From an uncultured Oscillospiraceae bacterium (lineage in GTDB: Bacteria; Bacillota; Clostridia; Oscillospirales; Oscillospiraceae): a stretch of 64,000 nt of DNA. Of this stretch, positions 14,919 to 22,443 are shown in pieces. How positions within the stretch are numbered: position 1 is the stretch's first letter; every line of letters starts with the position of its first letter. The stretch is taken from contig CAKUDE010000007.1 in NCBI GenBank assembly GCA_934645175.1, positions 1 through 64,000 on the forward strand. Reading direction: 5' to 3'. The position numbers were made by a program, and so were the translations under genes. The notes under the pieces were generated by a model. The model worked only from the letters and a program-made list of their open reading frames with translations, was not told the origin of the DNA and ran no database searches.

Positions 14919-15926
14919 TTGAAAAAAGTTCTGATGCTCGGCACCGGCGGCACCATCGCCTCCGGTCTGACCGACAGCGGCCTCGCGCCGCAGCTTACCT
15001 CGGAGCAGCTCGTGCAGAACGTGCCGGAGATCTCGCAGCTCTGCGACGTGACCTGCCGGCAGCTTTTCTCCATCGATTCCACAAATATCACTCCGCAGCA
15101 CTGGCTGACCATTGCAAGGGCCATCCGCGAGAGCTTCGACGATTTTGACGGCTTTGTCATTTCGCATGGCACGGATACCATGGCCTACACGGCCGCGGCG
15201 CTGTCGTATCTCATTCAGGAGTCCGGCAAGCCCATCGTGCTGACCGGCGCCCAGAAGCCCATTTTGTTTGAAAATACCGATTCCAAGGCAAATCTCGCCG
15301 ATGCTTTTCGCTGCGCCGTTTCGGATATGGCGGGCGTCGTGCTGGTCTTTAACGGCCGTGTTATCCTCGGAACCCGCGCCAGAAAGACGCACACAACCAG
15401 TCTGCAGGCCTTTGCCAGCATCAATTATCCTCCGCTCGGCGTGCTGCAAAACGGCCGTCTGCTGGAATACATCCGGCCGGAGGCATCGGAGCGCCCGGTT
15501 TTCTATGACCGGCTCGACGACAAGGTCGGCCTGTTGAAGATGATCCCCGGCACCCCTTGCGGCCTTTTGTCGTACCTACTCGACCATAACGACGCGGTGA
15601 TCATCGAAAGCTACGGCGTCGGCGGTCTGCCATCGTATCAGGGAAGCGGCTTTTTTGACGTGATCCGCGGCGCCATTGAGCGGGATAAGACCGTCGTCAT
15701 GACCACGCAGGTGCCCAATGAAGGCAGCAATCTTGCCGTCTATGATGTCGGCTTCCACCTCAAGCATGATCTGCGTCTGCTGGAGGCCTACGACATGACC
15801 ACCGAAGCGGCCGTCGCCAAGCTGATGTGGGTGCTTGGGCAGACGAAGGAGCCCGAGCAGATTCGCCGTCTGTTCTACCGCACCGTGGCGCATGATCTGC
15901 TGTATCTCAAGGAGGGACAGTCTTGA
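14919..15926 (+). CDS. ansA: Type I L-asparaginase
   Basis: A 335-residue cytoplasmic asparaginase converting L-asparagine to aspartate and ammonia. The two catalytic threonine motifs are visible: LGTGGTIAS (residues 7-15) and SHGTDTMAYTAAAL (about 86-99), plus the lysine region LTGAQKP. No signal peptide, consistent with the type I enzyme. The start is a TTG codon: GGGAAGGAG lies 8 bases before it and there is no in-frame ATG nearby that keeps the catalytic strand. It overlaps the DUF2284 gene by 4 bases. Confidence 0.93.
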   Translation: MKKVLMLGTGGTIASGLTDSGLAPQLTSEQLVQNVPEISQLCDVTCRQLFSIDSTNITPQHWLTIARAIRESFDDFDGFVISHGTDTMAYTAAALSYLIQESGKPIVLTGAQKPILFENTDSKANLADAFRCAVSDMAGVVLVFNGRVILGTRARKTHTTSLQAFASINYPPLGVLQNGRLLEYIRPEASERPVFYDRLDDKVGLLKMIPGTPCGLLSYLLDHNDAVIIESYGVGGLPSYQGSGFFDVIRGAIERDKTVVMTTQVPNEGSNLAVYDVGFHLKHDLRLLEAYDMTTEAAVAKLMWVLGQTKEPEQIRRLFYRTVAHDLLYLKEGQS

Positions 15927-16462
15927 ATCGCGCACTGCTGGAGGCGCAGCTCTCCGAGCTGCCCATCGTCCAATATGAATTCTTCAAAACGGATGTGCTG
16001 GACTTTTCCGAACGCATCCGTGTCGTCTGCCGGACCGAGTGCCCGCGCTACGGCAAAAGCTGGGCCTGTCCGCCCGCCGTGGGCACGGTGGACGAGTGCC
16101 GCGCCCGCTGCATGGGCTACACCGACGCGCTGCTGATTGCCAGCCTCGCCGAAACGGACGATATTGCCGACCTATCCAAGACGCTCCCGCTGCGCTACCC
16201 GCACGAGGAGTTGACGCGCCGGGTCGCCGAGCTGCTGCGTGCGCAGGGGCTGGAGGTCATGGGGCTTTCCACGGAATCGTGCGCTATCTGCGGCGAGTGC
16301 AGCTACCCGAACGCCCCCTGCCGCCACCCGGAGCGGATGTTCCCCTGTGTGGAGAGTCACGGTATCGTCGTGACCGCTCTGGCCGAACGCTTCGGCATCG
16401 AATACCAGTACGGGAACAACATTGTGACGTGGTTCTCACTGCTTTTGTTCCGCGAAAAATAA
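15923..16462 (+). CDS. DUF2284 metal-binding protein
   Basis: A 179-residue DUF2284 protein. It is rich in paired cysteines: CRTECPRYGKSWACPPAVG (about 35-53) and CAICGECSYPNAPCRHPERMF (from about residue 119), a pattern suggesting iron-sulfur or other metal binding; the role is unknown. It starts at a TTG overlapping the asparaginase stop (TTGA), with AAGGAGGG 6 bases upstream, so expression depends on coupling with ansA. A terminator follows. Confidence 0.85.
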   Translation: MNRALLEAQLSELPIVQYEFFKTDVLDFSERIRVVCRTECPRYGKSWACPPAVGTVDECRARCMGYTDALLIASLAETDDIADLSKTLPLRYPHEELTRRVAELLRAQGLEVMGLSTESCAICGECSYPNAPCRHPERMFPCVESHGIVVTALAERFGIEYQYGNNIVTWFSLLLFREK

Positions 16463-16469
16463 AAAACTA

Positions 16470-16508
16470 CTCCCGAGGCGCATTTCAGAGCGCTTCGGGA
16501 GCTTTTTT
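16470..16508 (+). terminator. Terminator of ansA-DUF2284
   Basis: CTCCCGAGGCGC and GCGCTTCGGGAG pair (one mismatch) around an 8-base loop, followed by CTTTTTT. Confidence 0.88.
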
Positions 16509-17317
16509 CAGCCCGCGCGTTTCGGCAGGCGGATGGTCAGGACGATCTCCTGCTCCGTCTCCTCCTGCGAAGCCACGGCGTTGATGCCCGCGCTGCGCAC
16601 CAACGTCAGCGAATGGTTGACGCTGTTGAGAAACAGCCGCACATCGCGCACAATCAGCTTGCGCAGGCCGCGCTTCGGCTCCTGCGTGCGTTTCTTCTCC
16701 AGGAAAGCATCAATGAATTCCTCCGTTTTGGCTACGTTCATCTGCTCCTTGGCGATTACGCTGAGCACAAAGAGCCGGTCGTCCTCCGTCGGCAGCTTAA
16801 GCAGTGCCCGCGCGTGTCGTTCGGATAAATGATGCTCCCGCAGCTTCGCCAACACCGCCGGACTCAACCGCAGCAGACGCAGCTTATTGGCCACGGCGCT
16901 CTGGCTCTTGCCGACACGCTCGGCCGTCTGCTCCTGATTCAGCCCATACAGGCGCATGAGCCGCAGCAGACCCTCGGCCTCCTCGATGTAATCCAGGTCG
17001 CGCCGCTGAAGGTTCTCCACCAGCGCAACCATGCCGGACTGTGCATCGTCCACCGAAAGGAAAATGCACGGCACCTCCGTACAGCCGGCAAGCTTTGCGG
17101 CGCGCAGCCGCCGCTCTCCGGCGACCAGCTCGTATTCTCCGCCGCTGCGGCGAACGGTCAGCGGCTGCAAAATTCCGTAGCGTTCGATGCTCGCGGCAAG
17201 CTCACGCAACGCCTCCGGTTCAAAAATCTTGCGCGGCTGCGCCGGGTTTGGACGGATCTGCTCGATGGGCAAATACTGGATCCGTCCGTTCTCCAGCAGC
17301 CCTCTGTTTCTGCGCAT
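16508..17317 (-). CDS. noc: ParB/Noc-family DNA-binding protein
   Basis: A 269-residue ParB-superfamily protein. The CTP-binding ParB N-terminal domain is clear: PIEQIRPNPAQPRKIFEPEAL (from about residue 17) and the GERRLRAAKLAG box (about 67-78), then ALVENLQRRDLDYIEEAEG, and a helix-turn-helix region GLNQEQTAERVGKSQSAVANKL followed by LLKLPTEDDR. Its position without a parA partner and its overall sequence fit the nucleoid-occlusion branch (Noc), which keeps the divisome off the chromosome, better than a partition ParB; the two cannot be fully separated from sequence alone. Basic start MRRNRG could be a membrane-targeting helix, as in Noc. Confidence 0.8.
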   Translation of the reverse strand: MRRNRGLLENGRIQYLPIEQIRPNPAQPRKIFEPEALRELAASIERYGILQPLTVRRSGGEYELVAGERRLRAAKLAGCTEVPCIFLSVDDAQSGMVALVENLQRRDLDYIEEAEGLLRLMRLYGLNQEQTAERVGKSQSAVANKLRLLRLSPAVLAKLREHHLSERHARALLKLPTEDDRLFVLSVIAKEQMNVAKTEEFIDAFLEKKRTQEPKRGLRKLIVRDVRLFLNSVNHSLTLVRSAGINAVASQEETEQEIVLTIRLPKRAG

Positions 17318-17416
17318 GGGGCAAGCGCCTCCTTTCCATAGTGTTCTCCCCGCTCTCTATTGTAGCGCGCCGCGCTGCGAAATCGCTCGAAATCGGGCGC
17401 CATACCACAAGAAATT

Positions 17417-17479
17417 GCGATTTTTCCAATTTCCCGCCACAACATATTGGGAAATATACGGGAAATAGCAAAAAATCGC
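17417..17479. promoter_or_regulatory. Nested inverted repeat with Noc-type half-sites
   Basis: Left arm GCGATTTTT (17417-17425) plus ATTTCCCG (17429-17436) and right arm CGGGAAAT (17459-17466) plus AAAAATCGC (17471-17479) mirror each other around a 22-base centre that holds another TTGGGAAAT. ATTTCCCG and CGGGAAAT are exactly the two halves of the palindrome described for Bacillus Noc. It lies in the divergent noc-tex region, so it may be an autoregulatory or loading site (inference). Confidence 0.5.
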
Positions 17480-17502
17480 GAAGTGGGTCGGGAATTTTCC
17501 GC

Positions 17503-17531
17503 TTGTGCTTTCCCCTTGTCTGCGCTATAAT
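17503..17531 (+). promoter_or_regulatory. Promoter of tex
   Basis: -35 TTGTGC (17503-17508), 17-base spacer, perfect -10 TATAAT (17526-17531). Confidence 0.7.
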
Positions 17532-17561
17532 AACGCCCAGAAATCACCGAAGGAGTACATC

Positions 17562-19736
17562 ATGGATAAGCTGATCGCGCTGCTGGCCGAAGAGCTGAAG
17601 CAGCCGCAAACCTATGTTGAAAATGTCGTGACCCTGCTCGACGAGGGCAACACCATCCCCTTCATCGCACGCTACCGTAAGGAGCTGCATGGCGCAATGG
17701 ACGACACCACTCTGCGCGCGCTCGCCGATCGGCTGCAATATCTGCGCAATCTGGCGCAGCGGCGCGACGAGATCCGCCGCTCGATCGACGCGCAGGAGAA
17801 GCTGACGTCGGAGCTGGATGCGGCCATCGAGGCCGCCGCAACGCTTTCGGAGCTGGAGGACCTCTACCGCCCCTATAAGCCCAAGCGCCGCACACGCGCA
17901 ACCGTTGCCAAGGAAAAAGGGCTTGAGCCGTTGGCGCTGGCTTTGTTTGCCCAAAGCCGCGATCTGCCCGCCCCAGAGAGCCTTGCACGGGATTATGTGC
18001 GTCCCGACGGCGCACAGACCATCGAGGAAGCGCTGGCAGGCGCGTCCGACATCGTGGCAGAGATGATCTCGGACGATGCCGAAATCCGCAAGAGACTGCG
18101 CGAATTGATGCAGAAGCAGGCCGTTCTGCGTTCCGTCGCCGCTAAGGGCAAGCAGGAGGAGACCTCCGTTTACCAGATGTATTACGACTTCCGCCAGCCC
18201 GTCGCCAAGGTACAGGGCTATCAGGTGCTTGCCGTTAATCGCGGCGAGCGCGAGGAGTTTTTAAAGGTTACAATTGAGTTGGATCGCGACGCTGCGCTCG
18301 TTTGCGTGCGGCGTGCGGTGCTGATCCCCGGCGGCGGAGCGGCAGAATTCGTCCGCGCCGCGGCCGAAGACGCCTACGACCGTCTGATCGCGCCCAGCAT
18401 GGAACGCGAGCTGCGTACGGCGTTGACCGATGCGGCCAACGAAGGCGCGATTCACAACTTTGCTCTGAATCTGCGCCCGCTGCTCATGCAGCCGCCCGTG
18501 CGCGGCCATGTGACAATGGGACTGGATCCCGGCTACAGCCACGGCTGCAAGGTTGCAGTCGTGGACGCCACCGGTAAGGTTCTCGACACCGCCGTCGTCT
18601 ACCCCACCTTCTCCAAGGCCAAACGCGAGGAGGCCATTGCCACACTCAAGCGACTTATCGTTCGCCACGGCGTGGAGCATATCGCCATCGGCAACGGCAC
18701 GGCCTCACGCGAAACGGAGGCTGCCGTATGTGAGCTGCTGCCGCAGGTAAAAGGCGTGTCGTATATGATCGTCTCCGAAGCGGGCGCCTCGGTCTATTCC
18801 GCCTCACCGCTGGCCGCGGAAGAATTCCCGCAGTACGATGTCAACCTGCGCTCCGCGGTGTCTATCGCGCGGCGGCTTCAGGATCCGCTGGCAGAGCTGG
18901 TGAAGATTGACCCCAAGGCCATCGGTGTCGGACAGTATCAGCACGATGTGCCGGAAAAGCGGCTCGATGAAGCGCTTGGCGGCGTCGTTGAAGACTGCGT
19001 GAACGCCGTCGGCGTAGATCTGAATACCGCCTCGCCCTCGCTGCTGCGCCGTGTTGCGGGATTGAACGCAACCACCGCAAAGAATATCGTCCTCTACCGC
19101 GAGGAAAACGGCGCGTTTACTGCCCGCAAACAGGTTCTGAAGGTTCCGAAGCTTGGGCAGAAGGCCTACGAGCAGGCGGCAGGCTTCCTGCGCGTGCCGG
19201 AGAGCGCTCAGATTCTCGACCGCACCGGCGTGCATCCGGAATCCTATGCCGCCGCAGAAACGCTGCTGTCGCTGTGCGGCTATACGACTGCGGACGTCGC
19301 CGCAGGCGGCGTGGCGGAGCTGCCGAAGCGTCTGGAGGCCTTCGGCGCGGATAAGGCGGCGCAGGCCTGCGGAGTCGGTGTTCCCACACTTCGCGACATT
19401 GCAAAGGAGCTGTGCAAGCCCGGCCGCGACCCGCGCGATGAGCTGCCGCCTCCCCTGCTGCGCACGGACGTTCTGGAGCTGAAGGATCTCAAGCCCGGCA
19501 TGGTGCTCCGCGGCACGGTGCGCAACGTGATTGACTTCGGCGTATTTGTAGACATCGGCGTGCATCAGGACGGACTGGTTCACATTTCGCGCGTCTGTGA
19601 CCGCTTTATCAAGCATCCCTCCGAAGTCGTGCGCGTCGGAGACGTCGTCCGTGTCGGCGTGCTGGAGGTGGATGAAAAGCGCAAGCGCATCAGTCTGACC
19701 ATGCGTGATCTGCCGAAGGAGCCCGCCGAAGGCTAA
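17562..19736 (+). CDS. tex: Tex-family RNA-binding protein with S1 domain
   Basis: A 724-residue Tex protein, a nucleic-acid-binding factor tied to transcription and RNA handling. Domain order fits the family: N-terminal helical region (PFIARYRKE, about residues 31-39; DLYRPYKPKRRTRA, about 100-113), a YqgF/RNase H-like domain (MGLDPGYSHGCKVAVVDATG, from about 320), helix-hairpin-helix motifs (LNTASPSLLRRVAGLNATTA, about 485-505) and a C-terminal S1 domain (MVLRGTVRNVIDFGVFVDIG, about 645-715). The ATG has GAAGGAG 6 bases upstream. It is monocistronic and divergent from noc. Confidence 0.95.
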   Translation: MDKLIALLAEELKQPQTYVENVVTLLDEGNTIPFIARYRKELHGAMDDTTLRALADRLQYLRNLAQRRDEIRRSIDAQEKLTSELDAAIEAAATLSELEDLYRPYKPKRRTRATVAKEKGLEPLALALFAQSRDLPAPESLARDYVRPDGAQTIEEALAGASDIVAEMISDDAEIRKRLRELMQKQAVLRSVAAKGKQEETSVYQMYYDFRQPVAKVQGYQVLAVNRGEREEFLKVTIELDRDAALVCVRRAVLIPGGGAAEFVRAAAEDAYDRLIAPSMERELRTALTDAANEGAIHNFALNLRPLLMQPPVRGHVTMGLDPGYSHGCKVAVVDATGKVLDTAVVYPTFSKAKREEAIATLKRLIVRHGVEHIAIGNGTASRETEAAVCELLPQVKGVSYMIVSEAGASVYSASPLAAEEFPQYDVNLRSAVSIARRLQDPLAELVKIDPKAIGVGQYQHDVPEKRLDEALGGVVEDCVNAVGVDLNTASPSLLRRVAGLNATTAKNIVLYREENGAFTARKQVLKVPKLGQKAYEQAAGFLRVPESAQILDRTGVHPESYAAAETLLSLCGYTTADVAAGGVAELPKRLEAFGADKAAQACGVGVPTLRDIAKELCKPGRDPRDELPPPLLRTDVLELKDLKPGMVLRGTVRNVIDFGVFVDIGVHQDGLVHISRVCDRFIKHPSEVVRVGDVVRVGVLEVDEKRKRISLTMRDLPKEPAEG

Positions 19737-19787
19737 TCCTCCACGGCTCTTATGCACACAGCCCGACGCGGCGTCTTCCCTTCCCCG

Positions 19788-19876
19788 TGTCATTGCGAGG
19801 AGCGGAGCGACGCGGCAATCTGATGCAAGAGCTTACAGGAGATTGCCACGGCCACTGGCGTGGCCTCGCAATGACA
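19788..19876. repeat. Palindromic repeat element (complete copy, 89 bases)
   Basis: The element is bounded by TGTCATTGCGAGG on the left and CCTCGCAATGACA on the right, with internal GGCAATCT and AGATTGCC in opposite orientation. It is the clearest complete copy of a family found in six places in the window. It lies just after tex and could fold into a long hairpin in the 3' RNA. There is no coding sequence between 19737 and 19948. Confidence 0.85.
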
Positions 19877-19948
19877 GATTGTTCCACGGGCGGCAAAGCC
19901 GCTTTGTCAAAAAGGACTGTCTCATTTTGAGGCAGTCCCTTTGCTTTT

Positions 19949-20242
19949 CTATTCCTGATGCTGATTCTTTTGCCGCAGGTGTGCGACGACCGCAGAGACG
20001 AGCAGCACGTCCTGCTCCGTCAGACCGGCAACGCTGAGCGTAGCTTCGGAGGAAAGCCCGAGCAAAAAATCCGTTGAAACGCCGAACAGTGTCGCAAGCT
20101 CCACGATATACTGCGTTGAGGGAACGGAAATTCCCATTTCCCACGCGTTCACGCCCGAGCGCGTCAGGCCGAGACGTTTGGCAAGCTCGGTCTGCGTCAT
20201 ATTGTGCTGCGCACGAAGCGCACTGATCCGGTCAGCGATCAT
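19949..20242 (-). CDS. XRE-family regulator, divergent from a prepilin
   Basis: A 97-residue Cro/C1-type protein: ISALRAQHNMTQTELAKRLGLTRSGVNAWEMGISVP (HTH, about residues 5-40), then a short C-terminal helix (LTEQDVLLVSAVVAHLRQK) that probably mediates dimerisation, as in SinR-like proteins. The second ATG (20242) is preferred because AAAGGGG is 9 bases away; an ATG at 20248 is possible. It is divergently transcribed from the prepilin gene at 20411 across a 168-base region with two TATCA..TGATA palindromes. A similar regulator stands next to the prepilin at 55 kb. Confidence 0.85.
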   Translation of the reverse strand: MIADRISALRAQHNMTQTELAKRLGLTRSGVNAWEMGISVPSTQYIVELATLFGVSTDFLLGLSSEATLSVAGLTEQDVLLVSAVVAHLRQKNQHQE

Positions 20243-20266
20243 CGTCATGCACCCCTTTCGTGCCCG

Positions 20267-20309
20267 TATCATATGATAACCGAAAGGATATTGCATTATC
20301 ATTTTGATA
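20267..20309. promoter_or_regulatory. Two palindromic operator candidates between XRE and prepilin genes
   Basis: TATCATATGATA (20267-20278, perfect palindrome) and TATCATTTTGATA (20297-20309) share ATCA..TGAT half-sites and lie 8 to 50 bases from the -35 box of the prepilin promoter and over the likely -10 (TATCAT) of the XRE gene. Binding by the neighbouring XRE protein is inference. Confidence 0.5.
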
Positions 20310-20316
20310 TTTGTGC

Positions 20317-20345
20317 TTGACAAACAAAAATTTTCCTGCTAGAAT
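20317..20345 (+). promoter_or_regulatory. Promoter of the 20.4 kb prepilin
   Basis: Perfect -35 TTGACA (20317-20322), 17-base spacer, -10 TAGAAT (20340-20345). Confidence 0.85.
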
Positions 20346-20410
20346 AGAGCCATCACCGGCCGATCGGATTCGGGTCGAGCCGGCAGACTATTTCTAAGGA
20401 GAGTACCAAC

Positions 20411-20857
20411 ATGAAAAACCATCGCAAAAAGGGCTTTACCATCGTAGAGCTCGTCATCGTCATCGCCGTCATCGCGATCCTCGCCGCAGTGCTGATTCCG
20501 ACGTTTACGGGTGTGATTAACAGCGCTAAGGAGTCGAAGGCTCTGCAGGCAGCCCGTAACCTCTGGACAAAGTACACAGTCGCCAATGCGCAAACATTCG
20601 CCAATGTAGAAAAGGCCTACATCGTAATCGACGGCACATATGTCTATCTGGTAAAGGACGGTCAGTTCTATGCAGAGGCTCCTGCGGGTGAGTCTATGCC
20701 GGAAGCAAGTAAGCTCACCGGCAACGGATACACTGTACTGACAGGCTACTCAGAGGATTCCGACGCCAGCACTGTCACCTGGCCCAGTATCTATGAATCG
20801 ACAGCTGCCGCTTCCACCGCTGCAGCCAGCGGTAACACGGAAGAGAGCAACGCATAA
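20411..20857 (+). CDS. Type IV prepilin-like protein (148 aa)
   Basis: A class III signal: basic leader MKNHRKKG, cleavage G8-F9, Glu at mature position 5 (TIVELV) and a hydrophobic helix to about residue 30 (IVIAVIAILAAVLIPTF). The rest is a short soluble domain with several Tyr residues and a Ser/Thr/Ala-rich tail (STAAASTAAASGN) that could be disordered or glycosylated. Prepilins are processed by a prepilin peptidase and assembled into pili or pseudopili, but no peptidase, ATPase or platform gene is in the window. The N-terminal 31 residues are nearly identical to those of the prepilin at 55-57 kb. Confidence 0.88.
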   Translation: MKNHRKKGFTIVELVIVIAVIAILAAVLIPTFTGVINSAKESKALQAARNLWTKYTVANAQTFANVEKAYIVIDGTYVYLVKDGQFYAEAPAGESMPEASKLTGNGYTVLTGYSEDSDASTVTWPSIYESTAAASTAAASGNTEESNA

Positions 20858-20906
20858 TAGATCTCACCTACTCGGAACTCTTTTTAATAGCTTCATCCCC
20901 GCGCGG

Positions 20907-20930
20907 GCGCCCGGCTTTGCCGGGCGCTTT
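20907..20930 (+). terminator. Probable terminator of the 20.4 kb prepilin
   Basis: GCGCCCGGC and GCCGGGCGC form a 9-base stem with a 3-base loop, followed by TTTGCATTT (weak T-run). Confidence 0.65.
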
Positions 20931-20950
20931 GCATTTGCCGCCGCAACGGA

Positions 20951-21124
20951 ATGTCATTGCGACGGTCGCAGGAACGATATGTCATTGCGAGGGCGGCTCT
21001 GCCGCCCGTGGCAATCTCGTGTACCGACGCCTGTCATTGCGGGACTTGCACCAGCAAGTCGTGGCAATCTTCTGTAAGACTCTGCGTCAGATTGCCACGT
21101 CGGGCTGCGCCCTCCTCGCAATGA
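20951..21124. repeat. Cluster of palindromic repeat elements
   Basis: At least four CATTGCGA-type ends and three GGCAATCT/AGATTGCC cores are found here, with variable centres (GGGCGGCTCTGCCGCCCG, GACTTGCACCAGCAAGTC, TCGGGCTGCGCCC). The gap 20858-21304 holds only this cluster, the tandem repeat at 21125-21247 and the prepilin terminator; no gene is seen. Confidence 0.8.
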
Positions 21125-21247
21125 CACGGGGGAAGGACGCCGCGTCGCTTCGCTCCTCACAATGACATGGGGGAAGGACGCCGCGTCGTTCCGCCCCTCG
21201 CAATGGCATGGGGGAAGGACGCCGCGTCGTTCCGCCCCTCGCAATGG
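21125..21247. repeat. 41-base tandem repeat, three copies
   Basis: Units at 21125-21165, 21166-21206 and 21207-21247. The second and third are identical; the first differs at a few bases. Each unit ends with the CTCGCAATGx end of the palindromic family, so the array looks like a local amplification of half an element. Confidence 0.9.
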
Positions 21248-21304
21248 CAGATCGTACCGTATCGACCGAAAACAGGCCGCCCCAAAGGGGCGGCCCGCTC
21301 TCGA

Positions 21305-22423
21305 TCACTGTTTTGCTTTTTCCGGCGTCGAATCCGCCTCTCCGCCCTCAGGCGGGCGCTGCTTGCGGTCGCTCCAGCCGCTTCTGGCGCTTTTGGCAAG
21401 CTGCGACAGAAGCTGTGACACGCCCCTGCGTGTCGGCTCGTCCAGACTGCGCAGCGTCCGGACAATATTCTTTGCGCTGCCGAACGGATTCTCCTCCAGC
21501 TCGCGCACGCTTGTTGCATTCGTCTCGGTCAGAACGCGGTAGACCACCTCCACAAGCTGCGCACGCTGCTGCGCGTCCATCGCCGCCAGCCACGACTTGA
21601 CCGTCGAGTCAATGAAGCGGCTGCTGTTGGTCAGCGCCTCCAGCGTGGCAAAGCGTTTGCCGACGACCTCCCAGTTATAAATGTTATGCTGCGATACGCC
21701 GCCCATACGCTCGCTATGTACGATCAGGCAGCGCTCCGGATGACCGAACAGGCGTCCGACCACCGACGACTGCGGGATAAAGCTGACGATCCGCCCGCAA
21801 ATACGGCGGTAGCCCGTTTGCGCAAGCACGGGATCGTCAAAGCCGGGGCCGTCGTAGTTATAAATCCGCACAATGCGTGACTGCACGGTCTCCGGACTGA
21901 AGGCCGAGGCGTAAACCGCCAGATTGCCGCCCTTGGAATGCCCGCCAAGGCGTAACATCCCCTGCGCAGACTCCGCGCACAGATAGGCCGCCGCCATGCT
22001 CTGCGCCGGGACCGGGCAGGTAAAGCCCATATTCAGATCCTCCTCCCAGCCGACAAGGGAATCATCCGTGCCGCGGAAGGCAAGAAAGCGCTCCTGCGGA
22101 CCCGTGCGAAGCGTCATGGCAAAAAACTGTGTTCTTTCATCCATGCGGCTTTCGAAGCGTTCCACCGGCAGCGCAGCAAAACGGACGGTTTTGCACAGCT
22201 CACGCAGCAAATGCAAATCCTCCGGCTGCCAGACCAGCGAATCAATCCCCGGAAGGGCAAGCAGCGCCTCCGCAGCCTGCGTGAGCGTCCCTCCGGTGAA
22301 ATTCGTTTTTTCTATCGGGAGATAGGCCAGCCGCGCAAAAATCACGCCGTCCACCGCGTTCACGGGATCGGCCTCAAAGGACAGATCACCGCGCCATGTG
22401 AGATAATCATAGAGATTCGTCAT
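21305..22423 (-). CDS. Lipase-like alpha/beta hydrolase (DUF2974, Mbeg1-like)
   Basis: A 372-residue protein of the DUF2974 family. It begins NLYDYLTWRGDLSFEADPVNAVDGVIFARLAYLP, a family signature, then FLAFRGTDDSLVGWEEDLNM (about 120-139) and the nucleophile elbow GGHSKGGNLAVYAS (GxSxG, about 165-178), with IYNYDGPGFDD further on. The fold is that of triacylglycerol lipases, but substrates are unknown. No signal peptide. The C-terminal 60 residues are charged and low-complexity. ATG at 22423 follows GGGAGGA. Pcp lies 20 bases upstream on the same strand, so they are probably co-transcribed. Confidence 0.87.
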   Translation of the reverse strand: MTNLYDYLTWRGDLSFEADPVNAVDGVIFARLAYLPIEKTNFTGGTLTQAAEALLALPGIDSLVWQPEDLHLLRELCKTVRFAALPVERFESRMDERTQFFAMTLRTGPQERFLAFRGTDDSLVGWEEDLNMGFTCPVPAQSMAAAYLCAESAQGMLRLGGHSKGGNLAVYASAFSPETVQSRIVRIYNYDGPGFDDPVLAQTGYRRICGRIVSFIPQSSVVGRLFGHPERCLIVHSERMGGVSQHNIYNWEVVGKRFATLEALTNSSRFIDSTVKSWLAAMDAQQRAQLVEVVYRVLTETNATSVRELEENPFGSAKNIVRTLRSLDEPTRRGVSQLLSQLAKSARSGWSDRKQRPPEGGEADSTPEKAKQ

Positions 22424-22443
22424 CGGACAATCCTCCCTTGCGC

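Noticed and set aside
20411-20857. Type II or type IV secretion operon
   Set aside because: Only a lone prepilin is present; no ATPase, platform protein or prepilin peptidase is encoded in the window.
21125-21247. Possible CRISPR array
   Set aside because: The 41-base units are directly adjacent and nearly identical throughout, with no unique spacers and no cas genes.
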